This document shows, piece after piece, positions 21,273-31,487 of a stretch of DNA of 64,000 nucleotides. Location of the stretch: contig NZ_BSUN01000001.1 in assembly GCF_030161615.1 (NCBI RefSeq), forward strand, positions 2,728,001 to 2,792,000, given 5' to 3'. How positions within the stretch are numbered: position 1 is the first letter of the stretch; the number at the start of each line of letters is the position of its first letter. Under the pieces are notes generated by a model, which had not been told where the DNA came from, ran no database searches, and saw nothing but the letters and a program-made list of their open reading frames with translations. The stretch is from Demequina litorisediminis. GTDB taxonomy: Bacteria > Actinomycetota > Actinomycetes > Actinomycetales > Demequinaceae. Made by a program: the position numbers and the translations under genes.

Positions 21273-22098
21273 ATGCGAGTCGTGCCGCCCGTGGTCCCCA
21301 TTGCCGCCGCCGGGTCGGCGCTCAAGGAGGCGGCAATCGGCGCTCGCATGCTGTGGCGTGGCGTGATGACCTGGAAGGCGGCTCCTCGCACGATGGCGTG
21401 GGGGCTGGTGCCGGCCGGCATCGCGGCGATCATGCTTGGAGCCGTGGTGGTGGCGGCGTTGGCGTCGGCGGTGCCCGCGGGCGAGTGGGTGGCCGACCGC
21501 GCCTTCGCGGACGGCTCCTTCCCTCAAGGGCTGCTGCGCGCGGTGGTCGCGGTCGGGCTCGTGGGTGCCGCGGCGCTCGTGTCGATCTACACGTTCACCG
21601 CGTTGGCGCTCCTGGTGGGCCAACCGTTCTTTGAGCGCATTTCCCGCGAGGCTCGACGCGAACGATCCGACGCTTGATGAGGAGGATCCAGAACCGTGGT
21701 GGCGGGCGGCGCTGCGGGGCGTGGCCGAGTGGGCGCGGCTGCTGTTGCTCACGGTGCCGCTTGGCCTGGTCGCGTTGGTGCTCGGCTGGGTGCCGCTGGT
21801 GGGGGCGGTCGCGGCCTTCGTGGTCTCCGCGACCCTCGGTGGATGGCTGCTGGCCCTCGAACTCACCGCCTACCCGCTGAGTCGTCGCGGCATCGTGACG
21901 CTCGCCCAGCGGCGCGCGGCCCTCAGGGGTCACCGGGCCCGCGCGATCGGCTTCGGGGCGGCCGTGTTTGTGACGTTCCTGGTGCCGGGGGCCGTGGTCG
22001 CCATGATGCCCGCCGCCGCGGCAGGGGGCACCGCGTTGGTCAGGTCCCTGCCCGCAGATCCTGCGCGCCGCGTCGCAGCGCCTCACGGACCGCGCTGA
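21273..22098 (+). CDS. EI24 domain membrane protein (CysZ-like)
   Basis: About 274 residues with four or five hydrophobic segments (around residues 45-65, 85-115, 165-195, 230-250), matching the EI24/CysZ family of integral membrane proteins. Some members transport sulfate; there is no sulfur gene nearby, so I do not transfer that role. AGGCT 21649-21653 should be AGCT (restores SRELDANDPTLDEED). The 3' end overlaps the convergent LysR gene by ~59 bases, so the last residues are uncertain. Confidence 0.75.
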
Positions 22099-22936
22099 CC
22101 GCAGGGTCGGTGCGGGACGACCCGCGAAAGGCGGCGAAGACCGTCCGACGCGCGGGCTCGGCGAGCGAGGTGAGCGCCACACCGACAGGCGCGCTCGCCA
22201 CCATGAGCCCTGGCATGAGCGCGACAGCGTGACCGGCAGCGATGAGCGCCAGATGGGCCTGCAGATCCGCCGTCTCGAAGCGCACATCCGGCTCGAAGCC
22301 CGCGACGCGACAGGCCTGCTCGGCGAAGTGTCGCGAGGCCGCTCCGAGCGGCTCCATGACCCACGGCATCGCGGCTGCGGCGCCGATCTCGCGGACCGGG
22401 TTGGCGAGCGCCGAGGCGAGCGCGATCTCATCGCGCACGAGCGTCTCCCTGACCAGTTCGCTGTGATGAGGAGCGCTGTGGTGGGGGTACTCCTCGGCGA
22501 CCACCAGGTCGTACTGGCGAGCCCAGGTGTCCTCAAGTGCTTGGGCAGGCTCCGCCTGAGTGATCTCGACACGGACCTCAGGCGCATTGCGCGAGAGCAG
22601 CGTGAGGGTGCGCGGCACGAGCGCCAAAGCGGCGGACTGAAAGATGGCGAGACGCACTGTGCCGTGGGGGCTTGCGAGGGTCGCGGCGACACCGGCCCTG
22701 GCCCGTTCGAGCGCGCCGAGGACGTCCTCGGCTGACCGAGCCAGGGCGGCGCCCGCGGAGGTGAGCACGAGCCGGCGCCCCACGCGCCGCGTCAGGGCAG
22801 TGCCCGCCTCCCGCGTCAGCGCGGACAGGTGCTGGGAGACAGCCGACGACGTGTATCCCAGGGCGTCAGCGGTCGCCTGGAGCGTGCCGCGGACGGCGAA
22901 CTCCCGCAGCGTCCTCAGGTGCGTCACGTCGTACAT
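22040..22936 (-). CDS. LysR family transcriptional regulator, divergent from putA
   Basis: 298 residues, intact. The N-terminal winged helix (LRTLREFAVRGTLQATADAL, then SAVSQHLSALTREAG) is followed by a periplasmic-binding-protein-like effector domain (TVRLAIFQSAALALVPRTL). It lies head-to-head with putA, 83 bases apart, the usual arrangement of an LTTR and its target. Proline or pyrroline-5-carboxylate is a reasonable effector guess, but the sequence does not show it. The intergenic stretch contains the AT-rich segment TTGTGAACGTTATTCG, the only low-GC DNA here. Confidence 0.8.
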   Translation of the reverse strand: MYDVTHLRTLREFAVRGTLQATADALGYTSSAVSQHLSALTREAGTALTRRVGRRLVLTSAGAALARSAEDVLGALERARAGVAATLASPHGTVRLAIFQSAALALVPRTLTLLSRNAPEVRVEITQAEPAQALEDTWARQYDLVVAEEYPHHSAPHHSELVRETLVRDEIALASALANPVREIGAAAAMPWVMEPLGAASRHFAEQACRVAGFEPDVRFETADLQAHLALIAAGHAVALMPGLMVASAPVGVALTSLAEPARRTVFAAFRGSSRTDPAVSAVREALRRGAQDLRAGT

Positions 22937-23019
22937 GCCAACAGTTAAGCATTTGTGAACGTTATTCGTGAGACACCCGCGCTAGTGCTGGAAGGTTGGC
23001 CAGCCTCACACTCAGTCGT

Positions 23020-26000
23020 ATGACCCCGGATACCCTCTCTTCGCGCGCCCTTTCGACGGAGGCGGACGCCGCCGTCGCTCAGGTGCACGCGTGGCTCAGC
23101 GACGCCGCCACGACCCGGCAAGGCGTCGCCGCTCACCTCATGGAGGAGATGCTGCGTAGGCGAGGGGGCCTCGCCTTCCTCACCACGCTGCTCGACGGCC
23201 TCATGCGGCCCGACGACGCCCAGGTCGCGGCCGAGGGGTTCCGGTCCGCGGCCCGCATCGCACCGCCCCGCCTGCCCTGGGGACTCAGCCCGGCCCTCCA
23301 CACCGGTGCCTTCGCCAGCCGCATCGCTCCCGCCACCACCGTCGCGGCCGCGAGACGCGTCGTGAAAGCCATGGTGGGCCACCTCGTCGTGGACGCACGT
23401 CCCGAGCGACTCGCTCGCGCGCTTGATCACGTGCGCGCCGGGGGAGCGGACGTCAACCTCAACCTGTTGGGTGAGGCCGTGCTCGGACGCGGCGAGGCGC
23501 AGCGGCGCGTGAGCCGCACCCTTGCGCTCATCGAGCACCCCGCGGTGGACTACGTCTCCATCAAGGTCTCCGCGGCGGTGGCTCCTCATCCGGCCTGGGC
23601 GTTCGACGAGGCCGTCGCGGACGTGACCGACGCCCTCGCACCTCTTTACCGTGCGGCGCTCACGCATGACGGCACCTTCATCAACCTGGACATGGAGGAG
23701 TACCGCGACCTCGACCTCACCCTGGCGGTCTTTGAGGACCTCGCCATGCGCGAGGAGTTCCTCGCGCTGCCTATGGGGGTCGTCCTCCAGGCGTACCTTC
23801 CGGACTCGCTTGCCGCATTGCGGCGCCTCCAGGACCTCGCCCGGGCGCGCGCCGCCGCATCGGGCGCGCCCCTGAAGGTGCGCATCGTCAAGGGCGCGAA
23901 TCTGTCCATGGAGCGCATCGAGGCGGAAGCCCACGGGTGGCGGCTCGCCACCTGGGACTCCAAGGTGGAGGCCGACGCGCACTACAAGCGCCTGCTCGAC
24001 ATTGCGCTCGACCCTGCGAGTCTCTCCACGCTCCGGGTCGGTCTCGCGGGACACAACCTCTTTGATATCGCGCTGACCCGCGTCAGGTGCGAGCGTCGGG
24101 GGATTACCGAGGGCGTCGACCTGGAGATGCTGCTGGGCATGGCCCCGGGGATGGCCACCACCGTCGCACGCACGATGGGGGAGTGCGCTTGTACACGCCT
24201 GCCGTGGCGCCCGAGGACTTCGACGTGGCGCTCGCCTACCTCGCCCGCAGGCTCGAGGAGGTCGCCAGCCCCGGCAACTTCCTTGCCGAGGTGGGCGAGC
24301 CTGCGCGAGGACGCAGGGGTGTTCGCCGCCCAGGAGCGTGCCTTCCGGCTCGCGCTCGAGGCATCGGCCACGCTCCCACGGCGCGAGCGCGGACGCACCG
24401 CGACGCCGCCGGTGCGCGACCACGACGGATTCGTCAACGCGGCCGATGCCGATCCCGCCGTGTCCGGGCAGCGTGATGCCGGCCGGAGCGCGCTGGCGCG
24501 CGTGACCCAGTCGGATGCGGGGGCGGCAACGGCAGCGCAGGCACGCGTGGCGGACCACGCAAGTCTCGACGCCGTGCTCGACGAGACGGTGGCCGCGGCC
24601 AGATCATGGGGGCTCAGCACGCCCGCCAAGCGTGCCACCATGTTGCGCGCCGTCGCGGTCGCCCTCGAGCAGCACCGGGAGGTGCTGTACGAGGTCATGG
24701 CCTCGGAGTGCGGCAAGACGCTGGAGCAGTCCGACCCGGAGATTTCGGAGGCCATCGACTTCGCCAGGTACTACGCGATGAGCGCCGAACGGCTCGTCGA
24801 CATCGACGGCGCGCGACCCGTACCGCGTGCGGTCACGCTCGTCACTCCGCCGTGGAACTTCCCCGTCGCCATCCCCCTTGGCTCGACGCTTGCGGCCCTC
24901 GCGGCGGGCAGCGCCGTAGTGCTCAAACCTGCGGAAGAGGCAATGCGATGTGGCGCCGTGATCCGTGAGGTGCTCGATGCCGCAGGCGTGCCCCGCGATC
25001 TGGTGCGTCTCATCGACATCGACACGGAACGTCTTGGTGACGCGCTTATCGGCGACCCCCGCGTGGAGCAGGTCATCCTCACGGGCGCCTTCGAGACCGC
25101 ACAGCGTTTCCTGGCGGTGCGCCCTGACCTTGACCTGCGGGCGGAGACCAGCGGCAAGAACGCGCTCGTCGTCACACCGAGCGCCGACGTTGACCTCGCG
25201 GTGCGTGACCTGGTCCAGTCCGCCTTCGGGCACGCGGGCCAGAAGTGTTCCGCCGCATCGCTCGTGATCCTGGTGGGCTCCGCTGCGGCGTCGCTCCGCT
25301 TCCGCGATCAGGCTCATCGACGCCGTCACCTCGCTACGCGTGGGCCCCGCGGGCGATCCGCGGACGCAGATGGGGCCCGTCATCCTCCCGCCCAAGGGAA
25401 AGCTGCGTCGCGCCCTCACCACCCTGGAGGAGGGCGAGGAATGGTGGGTGGAACCGCGCGAACTCGCGCCCGAACTGTGGACCCCTGGTGTGCGCGCCTG
25501 GGTCACGCCCGGGTCGTGGTTCCACCTCACGGAGTGCTTCGGTCCCGTGCTGGGTGTCATGCGCGTCGACACGCTCGAGGAGGCGATCGCCGTCCAAAAC
25601 ACGGTCGACTACGGCCTGACCGCCGGGCTTCACTCGCTGGACGAACACGAGATGCGTGTGTGGCTCGCCGGCGTCGAGGCAGGCAACGTCTACGTCAATC
25701 GCGGCACCACGGGCGCCATCGTCCAACGCCAGCCTTTCGGTGGCTGGAAGCGGTCGGTGGTGGGCGCCACGGTGAAGGCAGGAGGTCCGCACTACGTGGC
25801 GTCGCTGACCGGTTGGGAACGGGTGGCCGATGCGCCGGCGGCACCCAGCGGCCACCTCTCAGCGCGCGTGGCGCGGCTGGTGGAGGCGAGCGCCGCCTGG
25901 GTGCGAGACGGAGCCTCCCGTGACGCTACGGCCTGGGAGCGTGCTCTCCGCCTGGGCAGCGATCCCTCCGCACTGGCCGGTGAACACAACGTGGTGCGCC

Positions 26001-26443
26001 ACGGCCCTGTGGCCACGCCGGTGCGCTGGGGTGGCTCCGATGCGCGCGCCGATGCCGACGCGCTGATGCGTGCCGTGGCGGCGTCGCTCACGGTGACGGG
26101 GGCGGCCACGGTGTCGTCGCTTGACGCTCTCCCCGCGGCGCTTGGCTCTCGGCTCGACGAGGCGGGTGTGACGCGCGTGGTGGAGGACGCGGCATCGGCC
26201 GTGAAGCGGGCTCGCGAGCACGGGCGCCTCCGGATCATCGGCGCAGTAGAGCCTGGGGTTCGTGGCCACGCCGATGTCGCGGTGTACTCCGCGGCCCCCA
26301 CCGCGTCCTGGCTCGACGTGCTTCCCTTTGTGCGGGAACAGGCGGTCTCGATCACCGCGCACCGTTACGGCACCCCTCACCCGCCCAGCGGCCGCATCGG
26401 CGCGGCCCTCCTCGCCGGTGAGGTGGGGATCGCCCGGGGCTAG
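23020..26443 (+). CDS. putA: Bifunctional proline dehydrogenase / glutamate-semialdehyde dehydrogenase
   Basis: About 1,140 residues. Residues ~1-420 are the FAD proline dehydrogenase barrel (FINLDMEEYRDLDLTL, VRIVKGANLSMERIEAE); residues ~520-1000 are the aldehyde dehydrogenase with TPPWNFP, catalytic Glu region ETSGKN and nucleophile GQKCSAASLV; an extra C-terminal domain follows. It converts proline to glutamate via P5C with channelling. Errors: a G lost in the run 24177-24181 (MGGVRLYTPAVAPED), AGCCT 24298-24302 (VGELREDAGVFAAQE) and AGGCT 25310-25314 (RDQLIDAVTSLRVGP). ATG 23020 is preferred; TTG 22996 lies in frame upstream directly behind GGAAGG. Confidence 0.9.
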
Positions 26444-26514
26444 ACACTCGTCCCGCGCAATGTCACCGCAACGACATGCGGTGGCGCTACTGTGGCGCCC
26501 GGAAGGGAGGGCGC

Positions 26515-28200
26515 ATGTTCGCATGGGGTGTCAGGCGCTTTGACGTCGTCGGCTCGGTCGTGGGAGTGGCATTTGTGGTGCTCTCGCTCACGCCGTCGCT
26601 CTTGCCGCGTCCGGCCTGGGGCCAGGGCCTGGTCTCGGGACTGGCGTTCGCGGTGGGCTATGGTCTCGGCGTGCTCGCCTGGCGCGTGCTTCGCCTGGTG
26701 AGCGCAGGGCGGATCCGCTGGGATGCCTCCGCACCGGGTTGGATCGTGGCGGGATCGACGGCGCTCGCTTTTGCGGCGGTGCTTCCGCTTGGGGTGCGGT
26801 GGCAGAACGATGTGCGAGAGGCCGTGGGGCTGCCCGACTCCGACGGTCTGCACTGGTTGAGCCTCATCCTCGGCGCCTTCCTCGGAGTCTGGCTGGGCTT
26901 CGCCATCGGCCGCGGCATCCGTAGGCTCCACAATTGGCTCCGGCCGATGGTGGTGCGCGTGGCCGCCAAGGTGAGCCAACGCGACGGTGGCCCCCGCGAT
27001 TCCCTGGTGAGCCTTCGCGGCAGGTGGGACGACCACACTCGGTGTCATCGTCATCGTCGCGGTCGGCACCTCGGTGCTCTCACTGCTACTCACGGGCCTC
27101 TATGGCCAGCGCAACAACCAGTACGACCCCGCCTACAGCCAACCTTCGAGCGCGCTGCGTTCCGGCAGCCCCGAAAGCCTGGTGGCATGGGAGGACCTGG
27201 GACAGGCCGGCGTCAAGATTGTCGCGAGCGGCCCGACGGCCGAGGAGATTTCCTCGATCACCGACGTCGAGGCGATCGAACCTATCCGTGTCTACGTGGG
27301 TATCAACGCGGCGGACACACCCGAGGCTCGCGCGGACCTCGCGGTCCAGGAACTCGAACGCACCGGTGCGGCCGACCGCGACCAGGCTCCTGGTCGCCGC
27401 GACCACCGGGTCGGGCTGGCTCGATCCCGCGGCCATCGACGGATTCGAGTACCTCCACGCTGGCGACACCGCACTCGTCACAGTGCAGTACGGCGCGACG
27501 CCGAGCCCCGTGTCCGCGTTGCTCACCCCGGACCTGGCGCCCACGGGGACCCGCGCGGCCTTCGACGCCATCTACGCGTGGTGGAGCGCACTGCCCGAGG
27601 ACCACCGCCCCCAGGCTCACGGTCTACGGGCTGTCCCTTGGCTCCTACGGACTCAACAACGCGTTCGACTCGGTCGACGATCTTCTCGCCCGCACCGAAG
27701 GAGCAGTCCTGGCGGGCACGCCCAGCCTTCTCGAACGTCTGGAAGCAAGCGACGTTTGGTCGCGACGCTGGATCGCCCATGTACAAGCCCGTGGTTGACG
27801 ACGGCATCAGCGTTCGCTTCGCCGAGCAGCGCGGCGACTTCGACAGCCCCGCGGGGGAGTGGGCCGAGCCACGGATCGGGTACCTACAGCACGGCAACGA
27901 TCCCATCGTGTGGATCGGTCCGTCCGTGATCTGGTCCAAGCCGGACTGGCTCACCGACGGTGAGCGCTCGCCGATGCTGAGCGACGACATGGTCTGGATT
28001 CCAGGGGTTACGGCGTTCCAGGGAGTCATCGACCTCATCCTGTCCCAGGGCGTGCCGGAGGGGCGGGCCACAAGTACGGCAACATTGCGCTCTACGGCTT
28101 CGAAGAGGTCACCGGCGACGCAGGGCTCACCGACGACGCGCGAGACCGCATCGCCCAGGTGATCGCGACGTACGACCCGTACTGGATTCTCACTCGCTAG
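26515..28200 (+). CDS. Membrane alpha/beta-hydrolase (Abhydrolase_9 with its N-terminal membrane domain)
   Basis: About 560 residues. The N-terminal half has four or more membrane segments (SVVGVAFVVLSLTPSLLPR marks the Abhydrolase_9_N family); the C-terminal half is Abhydrolase_9 with the nucleophile elbow YGLSLGSYG. The family is widespread in actinobacteria and uncharacterised; a cell-envelope lipid or ester substrate is likely given its location. Five errors break it: AGCCT 27010-27014, AGGCT 27384-27388, AGGCT 27613-27617, AGCCT 27724-27728 and a G lost near 28058-28062 (restores VPEGAGHKYGNIALYGFEEV). It ends at TAG 28200 before a strong hairpin. Confidence 0.85.
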
Positions 28201-28206
28201 GCACCA

Positions 28207-28235
28207 GCGGCGGCCGGTCACGTGCCGGCCGCCGC
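28207..28235. terminator. Strong hairpin terminator
   Basis: 11-bp perfect stem GCGGCGGCCGG / CCGGCCGCCGC with a 7-base loop, six bases after the Abhydrolase_9 stop codon. No T-tract. Confidence 0.75.
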
Positions 28236-28307
28236 ATCAGCGTGGAGGAACACGTCAACGGCGCGACGTGTTGCAGCCTGTGTGGTCGACCAACGGAGGT
28301 GAGTGCC

Positions 28308-28634
28308 ATGCCGCACAGCGCATGGAGCAAGAAGCGTGAACGTCAGTACGAGCACATTAAGGACTCGAAGCTCGATTCCGGTGCGAGCGCGGAAGAAGCC
28401 AAGGAAGTCGCTGCGCGCACCGTCAACAAGGAGCGTGCTCGTGCAGGGGAATCGGAACGGGCCTCCCAGACATCGACCGACGACCTGTCCAGCGGCGAAA
28501 GGGGCGGCAGACGGTCGCACAGTGGCGCACGTGGTCGCACGCGGGACCAGTTGTACGCGGAGGCGAAACGCAAGAACATCAAAGGTCGCTCCACGATGAC
28601 GAAGGCACAACTCGAGGAGTCCGTGGGTCGCTAA
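28308..28634 (+). CDS. Small helical 'plasmid stabilization'-type protein
   Basis: 108 residues, intact, with GGAGGT eight bases ahead of ATG 28308. Charged and helical: KKRERQYEHIKDSKLDSG, then EVAARTVNKERARAGES, ending in a SAP/Rho-N-like segment (RTRDQLYAEAKRKNIKGRS, MTKAQLEESV) that could bind nucleic acid. Chromosomal relatives are annotated as plasmid stabilization proteins without evidence of that role. It retains an unaltered AGCT (28369). The next gene is a shorter relative. Confidence 0.75.
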   Translation: MPHSAWSKKRERQYEHIKDSKLDSGASAEEAKEVAARTVNKERARAGESERASQTSTDDLSSGERGGRRSHSGARGRTRDQLYAEAKRKNIKGRSTMTKAQLEESVGR

Positions 28635-28691
28635 CGCGCGCGTGGGGCCAGTGCGGCATAGCCTGAAGTGACCCGACGAGAGGAGCCCGCC

Positions 28692-28844
28692 ATGGGTGAG
28701 CAGGCATCGACCGAGAACCGTCGCCGCACCTTCGAGCAGATCCGTGCCAAGGAGCTCGCACGCGGGGCCTCCGAGGACGAGGCAAACCGGATCGCCGCCG
28801 ACACCGTGGACAAGGTGCTCGCCCAGGAAGCGGCCCAGAAGTAG
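28692..28844 (+). CDS. 50-residue helical microprotein related to the preceding gene
   Basis: ATG 28692 (after GAGAGGAG) to TAG 28842-28844 encodes 50 residues. The sequence RRRTFEQIRAKELARGASED followed by EANRIAADTVDKVLAQE aligns by eye with the N-terminal half of the preceding protein (KRERQYEHIKDSKLDSGAS, EEAKEVAARTVNKERA). It is probably a truncated tandem duplicate lacking the C-terminal SAP-like part. It contains an unaltered AGCT at 28749-28752. Function unknown. Confidence 0.7.
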   Translation: MGEQASTENRRRTFEQIRAKELARGASEDEANRIAADTVDKVLAQEAAQK

Positions 28845-28862
28845 TCCGGTAGCATCGCTCGG

Positions 28863-29513
28863 GTGAGCGTCACCCCACCCGAGCAGCGGCCCTATCCGGT
28901 GTCGCACGCCGTGTGGACGATTCCGAACGTGATCTCGTTCGCGCGGATCCTCCTGATCGCCGTCTTTGGCGGACTGTTCATGGGGGAGCAGGACGTCGCG
29001 GCGATCATCGTGCTCGCCGCCGCGGGCCTGTCCGACTTCCTCGACGGCTTCCTCGCGCGCCGCTGGAATCAGGTGACGGCTCTGGGGCGTCTGCTCGATC
29101 CTGCCGCGGACCGGCTCCTCACCCTCGTGGTGGTGCTCGGGCTCGCCGTGCGTGACATCATCCCGTGGTGGCTTGTCGTCGTGCTCCTCGCCCGCGACCT
29201 CATGGTCGCCGTGGCCCTGCTGTACGGTCGCGCTCACAAGATTCGCAGCCCCCACGTCACCTTCGTGGGCAAGGCGGCGACGTTCTGCCTCTACATCACG
29301 CTTCCGATGGCCTACGTGGGCTTCGAATTGTGGGAGTGGCTCCACACGGTTGCCATCGTCCTGTCGCTCGGTGCGGCGGTCCTGTACTGGATCTCCGGTG
29401 TGGGCTACGTCCAGGACATTCGGCATCGTGCGGCGGCGGCGCGGCGGGCGCGGGGATCCGCGCGCGGGCCTAGGATGGAAGCCACGATCCGAGACAGCGA
29501 GGAGGCGTCGTGA
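28863..29513 (+). CDS. CDP-alcohol phosphatidyltransferase (PgsA-type)
   Basis: 216 residues, intact, with four to five membrane segments. The CDP-alcohol phosphotransferase signature is complete: DFLDGFLARRWNQVTALG followed by RLLDPAADR, supplying the four metal-binding Asp. It moves a phosphatidyl group from CDP-diacylglycerol to glycerol-3-phosphate or another alcohol at the inner membrane. GTG 28863 follows the microprotein by 18 bases. Its stop codon overlaps the GTG of the FHA gene (GTGA). The same neighbourhood in mycobacteria carries a pgsA-type gene near garA. Confidence 0.85.
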   Translation: MSVTPPEQRPYPVSHAVWTIPNVISFARILLIAVFGGLFMGEQDVAAIIVLAAAGLSDFLDGFLARRWNQVTALGRLLDPAADRLLTLVVVLGLAVRDIIPWWLVVVLLARDLMVAVALLYGRAHKIRSPHVTFVGKAATFCLYITLPMAYVGFELWEWLHTVAIVLSLGAAVLYWISGVGYVQDIRHRAAAARRARGSARGPRMEATIRDSEEAS

Positions 29514-29931
29514 CCTACGACGAGAGTCCTGTCGAGCGGACCATGTCCCTCGACGCACACATCAACGCGGAGGACGCGCCCGCGCGCCTGTCCACCCAGG
29601 ACGACGCGGCCATCGACGCGCTCGATGAGAACTGCGCCCTGTTGATCGTGCACCACGGCCCCAACCAGGGGGCTCGCTTCCTGCTGGACGTTGACCTGAC
29701 CACCGCGGGCCGGTCGGTGTCCTCCGACATCTTCCTCGACGACGTGACGGTCAGCCGCGAGCACGTGCAGTTCGTGCGCACGGGCTCCACGTTCACCGTG
29801 AAGGACGCGGGCTCGCTGAACGGCACCTATGTCAACCGCGAGGCTCGTCAACGAGCACGTGCTGGCGGCCGGTGACGAGGTCCAGATCGGCAAGTACCGG
29901 ATGACGTTCCACCCCGGAACGGCCCGCTGAG
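29510..29931 (+). CDS. garA: FHA-domain regulator of the GarA/OdhI family
   Basis: About 140 residues. A short N-terminal tail contains ERTMSLD, where GarA and OdhI carry the phosphorylated Thr motif. The FHA domain follows: LLIVHHGPNQGARFLLD, AGRSVSSDIFLDDVTVSREH and DAGSLNGTYVNRE, very close to GarA. In mycobacteria and corynebacteria this protein, when unphosphorylated, inhibits 2-oxoglutarate dehydrogenase and controls glutamate flux. AGGCT 29841-29845 should be AGCT; the corrected frame gives GDEVQIGKYRMTFHPGTAR and stops at 29931. GTG 29510 overlaps the upstream stop. Next gene is ftsR, as in Mycobacterium. Confidence 0.88.
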
Positions 29932-29934
29932 CAG

Positions 29935-30657
29935 ATGCCAGCGCTGAGCGCAGCCGGATCCGAGCCGCGGCGCGAAGCCCTCGAACCTCTTGAGGGCACG
30001 TGGCCGCATGCGCTGTCCCATGAGCCGCTGCTCAGGGTGTCGGACGTGCTCGCGCTCGTGCAGACGGAGTTTCCGGCGCTCAGCCCATCAAGGCTCCGCT
30101 TCCTGGACTCGAACGGGCTGGTGTGCCCGCACCGCACAGCATCGGGCTACCGCCAGTACTCGCCCGCTGATGTGGAGCGCGTGCGGTTCGTCTTGCGTCA
30201 GCAGCGCGACCACTACCGCCCTCTCAGCGTGATCGCGGGGCACCTCACGGCTCTCGACGAGGGGCGCATGCACGAGGCTGTCGTGCCGCATGCGGTCGAC
30301 CAGCGCGATGCGTTCCTGTCCCCAGATGACCTCGCGACTGCTGCTTCGATGGACGTCGAGGTGGTGCTCACCCTCGAGGGTGAGGGTGTGATTGCCCAGG
30401 CAGTCCCCGGTCGCTTCGACAGGGCGGTGGTGCCCTTGGTCGTAGCCGCGGGCGCTTTCCTCGCCGCTGGCGGGTCCACGCGCGACCTGCTCGTGCTGGG
30501 GCGTGCGGTGGCGCGCGAAGCCGATGCGGCCAAGAATGCAGGTGCAGCCGATCGCGCCAAGGGTCGCGACGCCCAGGCCGATGCGTCGACGCGTGCGCGC
30601 CTCGACGCGACGGTGTCGCTGTTTTCGGCCTGGGTTCACGCTCAGGTCGACCGGTAA
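29935..30657 (+). CDS. ftsR: MerR-type regulator FtsR
   Basis: 240 residues, intact. The MerR winged helix is unusual in lacking an initial Tyr-Thr start: LRVSDVLALVQTEFPALSPS, then SRLRFLDSNGLVCPHRTASG and YRQYSPADVERVRFVLR. This is the Rv1828/FtsR type; in Corynebacterium FtsR activates ftsZ. The C-terminal ~120 residues form an effector or dimerisation domain. It begins three bases after the garA stop, so the two are co-translated. The link to division control is by family knowledge. Confidence 0.85.
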   Translation: MPALSAAGSEPRREALEPLEGTWPHALSHEPLLRVSDVLALVQTEFPALSPSRLRFLDSNGLVCPHRTASGYRQYSPADVERVRFVLRQQRDHYRPLSVIAGHLTALDEGRMHEAVVPHAVDQRDAFLSPDDLATAASMDVEVVLTLEGEGVIAQAVPGRFDRAVVPLVVAAGAFLAAGGSTRDLLVLGRAVAREADAAKNAGAADRAKGRDAQADASTRARLDATVSLFSAWVHAQVDR

Positions 30658-30691
30658 AGGAATCGTGACCTGGCGCGACCCGCGTGGTGCG

Positions 30692-30722
30692 TTGACCGGG
30701 TTAAGCCTCAACCGTAGGTTGA
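30692..30722 (+). promoter_or_regulatory. Promoter with overlapping inverted repeats ahead of second MerR gene
   Basis: A sigma70-type pair TTGACC (30692-30697) and TAGGTT (30715-30720) is separated by 17 bases. The -10 overlaps a perfect repeat TCAACC-GTA-GGTTGA (30708-30722), and GGTT/AACC brackets the spacer. Elongated MerR-family sites overlap promoters in this way, so autoregulation by the downstream MerR or by FtsR is plausible. The spacer contains AGCCT, which may be AGCT in the real genome; spacing would then be 16. Confidence 0.5.
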
Positions 30723-30746
30723 AGGACGTGACACAGAGGAGGGCTC

Positions 30747-31319
30747 ATGGCTGACGGCGGTACTCGTGACGTACGCATCGTGAGTGATCAGGGCATCCTC
30801 TTTGACGACGGCCTCGCCGAACTCGATGAGAACGCCGGCTATCGCGGCCCTACGGCCTGCAAAGCCGCGGGCATCACCTATCGCCAGGCTCGACTACTGG
30901 GCTCGTACCGGACTCGTGGAGCCGACCGTGCGCTCCGCTGGTGGATCCGGCACGCAGCGCCTCTACGGCTTCCGCGACATTTTGGTGTTGCGCGTGGTGA
31001 AGCGCCTGCTGGATTCCGGGGTGTCGTTGCAGCAGATTCGTAGCGCGGTCTCGCATCTGCGCGAGCGCGGCGTCGAAGACCTGTCCCGCATCACCCTCAT
31101 GTCGGATGGCGCCTCCGTCTACGAGTGCACGTCCGACGACGAGGTCATCGACCTGGTCCAGGGCGGACAGGGCGTGTTCGGCATCGCGCTGGGCAAGGTG
31201 TGGAGGGGCTCGAGGGCTCGCTCTCGTCACTGCCCGCCGACCGCGGCGAGGCGGAGCCCGTCGTCGACGGCACCGACGAACTCGCCGAGCGTCGCGCCAA
31301 GCGCACGCAAGCCTCCTGA
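30747..31319 (+). CDS. MerR family regulator (Rv1830-like)
   Basis: About 190 residues. The MerR head is GYRGPTACKAAGITYRQLDY, then WARTGLVEPTVRSAGGSG and RLYGFRDILVLRVVKRLLD. It corresponds to the second MerR gene downstream of garA in mycobacteria (Rv1830). Errors: AGGCT 30886-30890, and a lost A near 31203-31206 (VWKGLEGSLSSLPADRGEAE). Its start follows a promoter with inverted repeats. The tail ends ELAERRAKRTQAS. Confidence 0.82.
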
Positions 31320-31331
31320 CCCCTTCCTCAC

Positions 31332-31416
31332 TTTGAACCGCTCGCGGTGCGACACGCCGTCGCTGCGGTGCGCGCCGGCGTCTGAGACGGGGTGTCGCGG
31401 CCGCATTCGGTTCAAA
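31332..31416. repeat. Long imperfect inverted repeat upstream of pyruvate carboxylase
   Basis: Arms 31332-31355 and 31392-31416 share TTTGAACCG at the outer ends, GCGG in the middle and GCGACAC at the inner ends, around a 36-base GC-rich loop. It could be a terminator of the merR gene, an operator pair or an mRNA structure. It lies 72-156 bases before the pyc start. Confidence 0.6.
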
Positions 31417-31487
31417 CTGTCGGAGTGAGGACCGCGACTCGCCCGCGATAGTCTGGCGCTCGTCAAGAGACGTTCGAAGGGGAGTCA

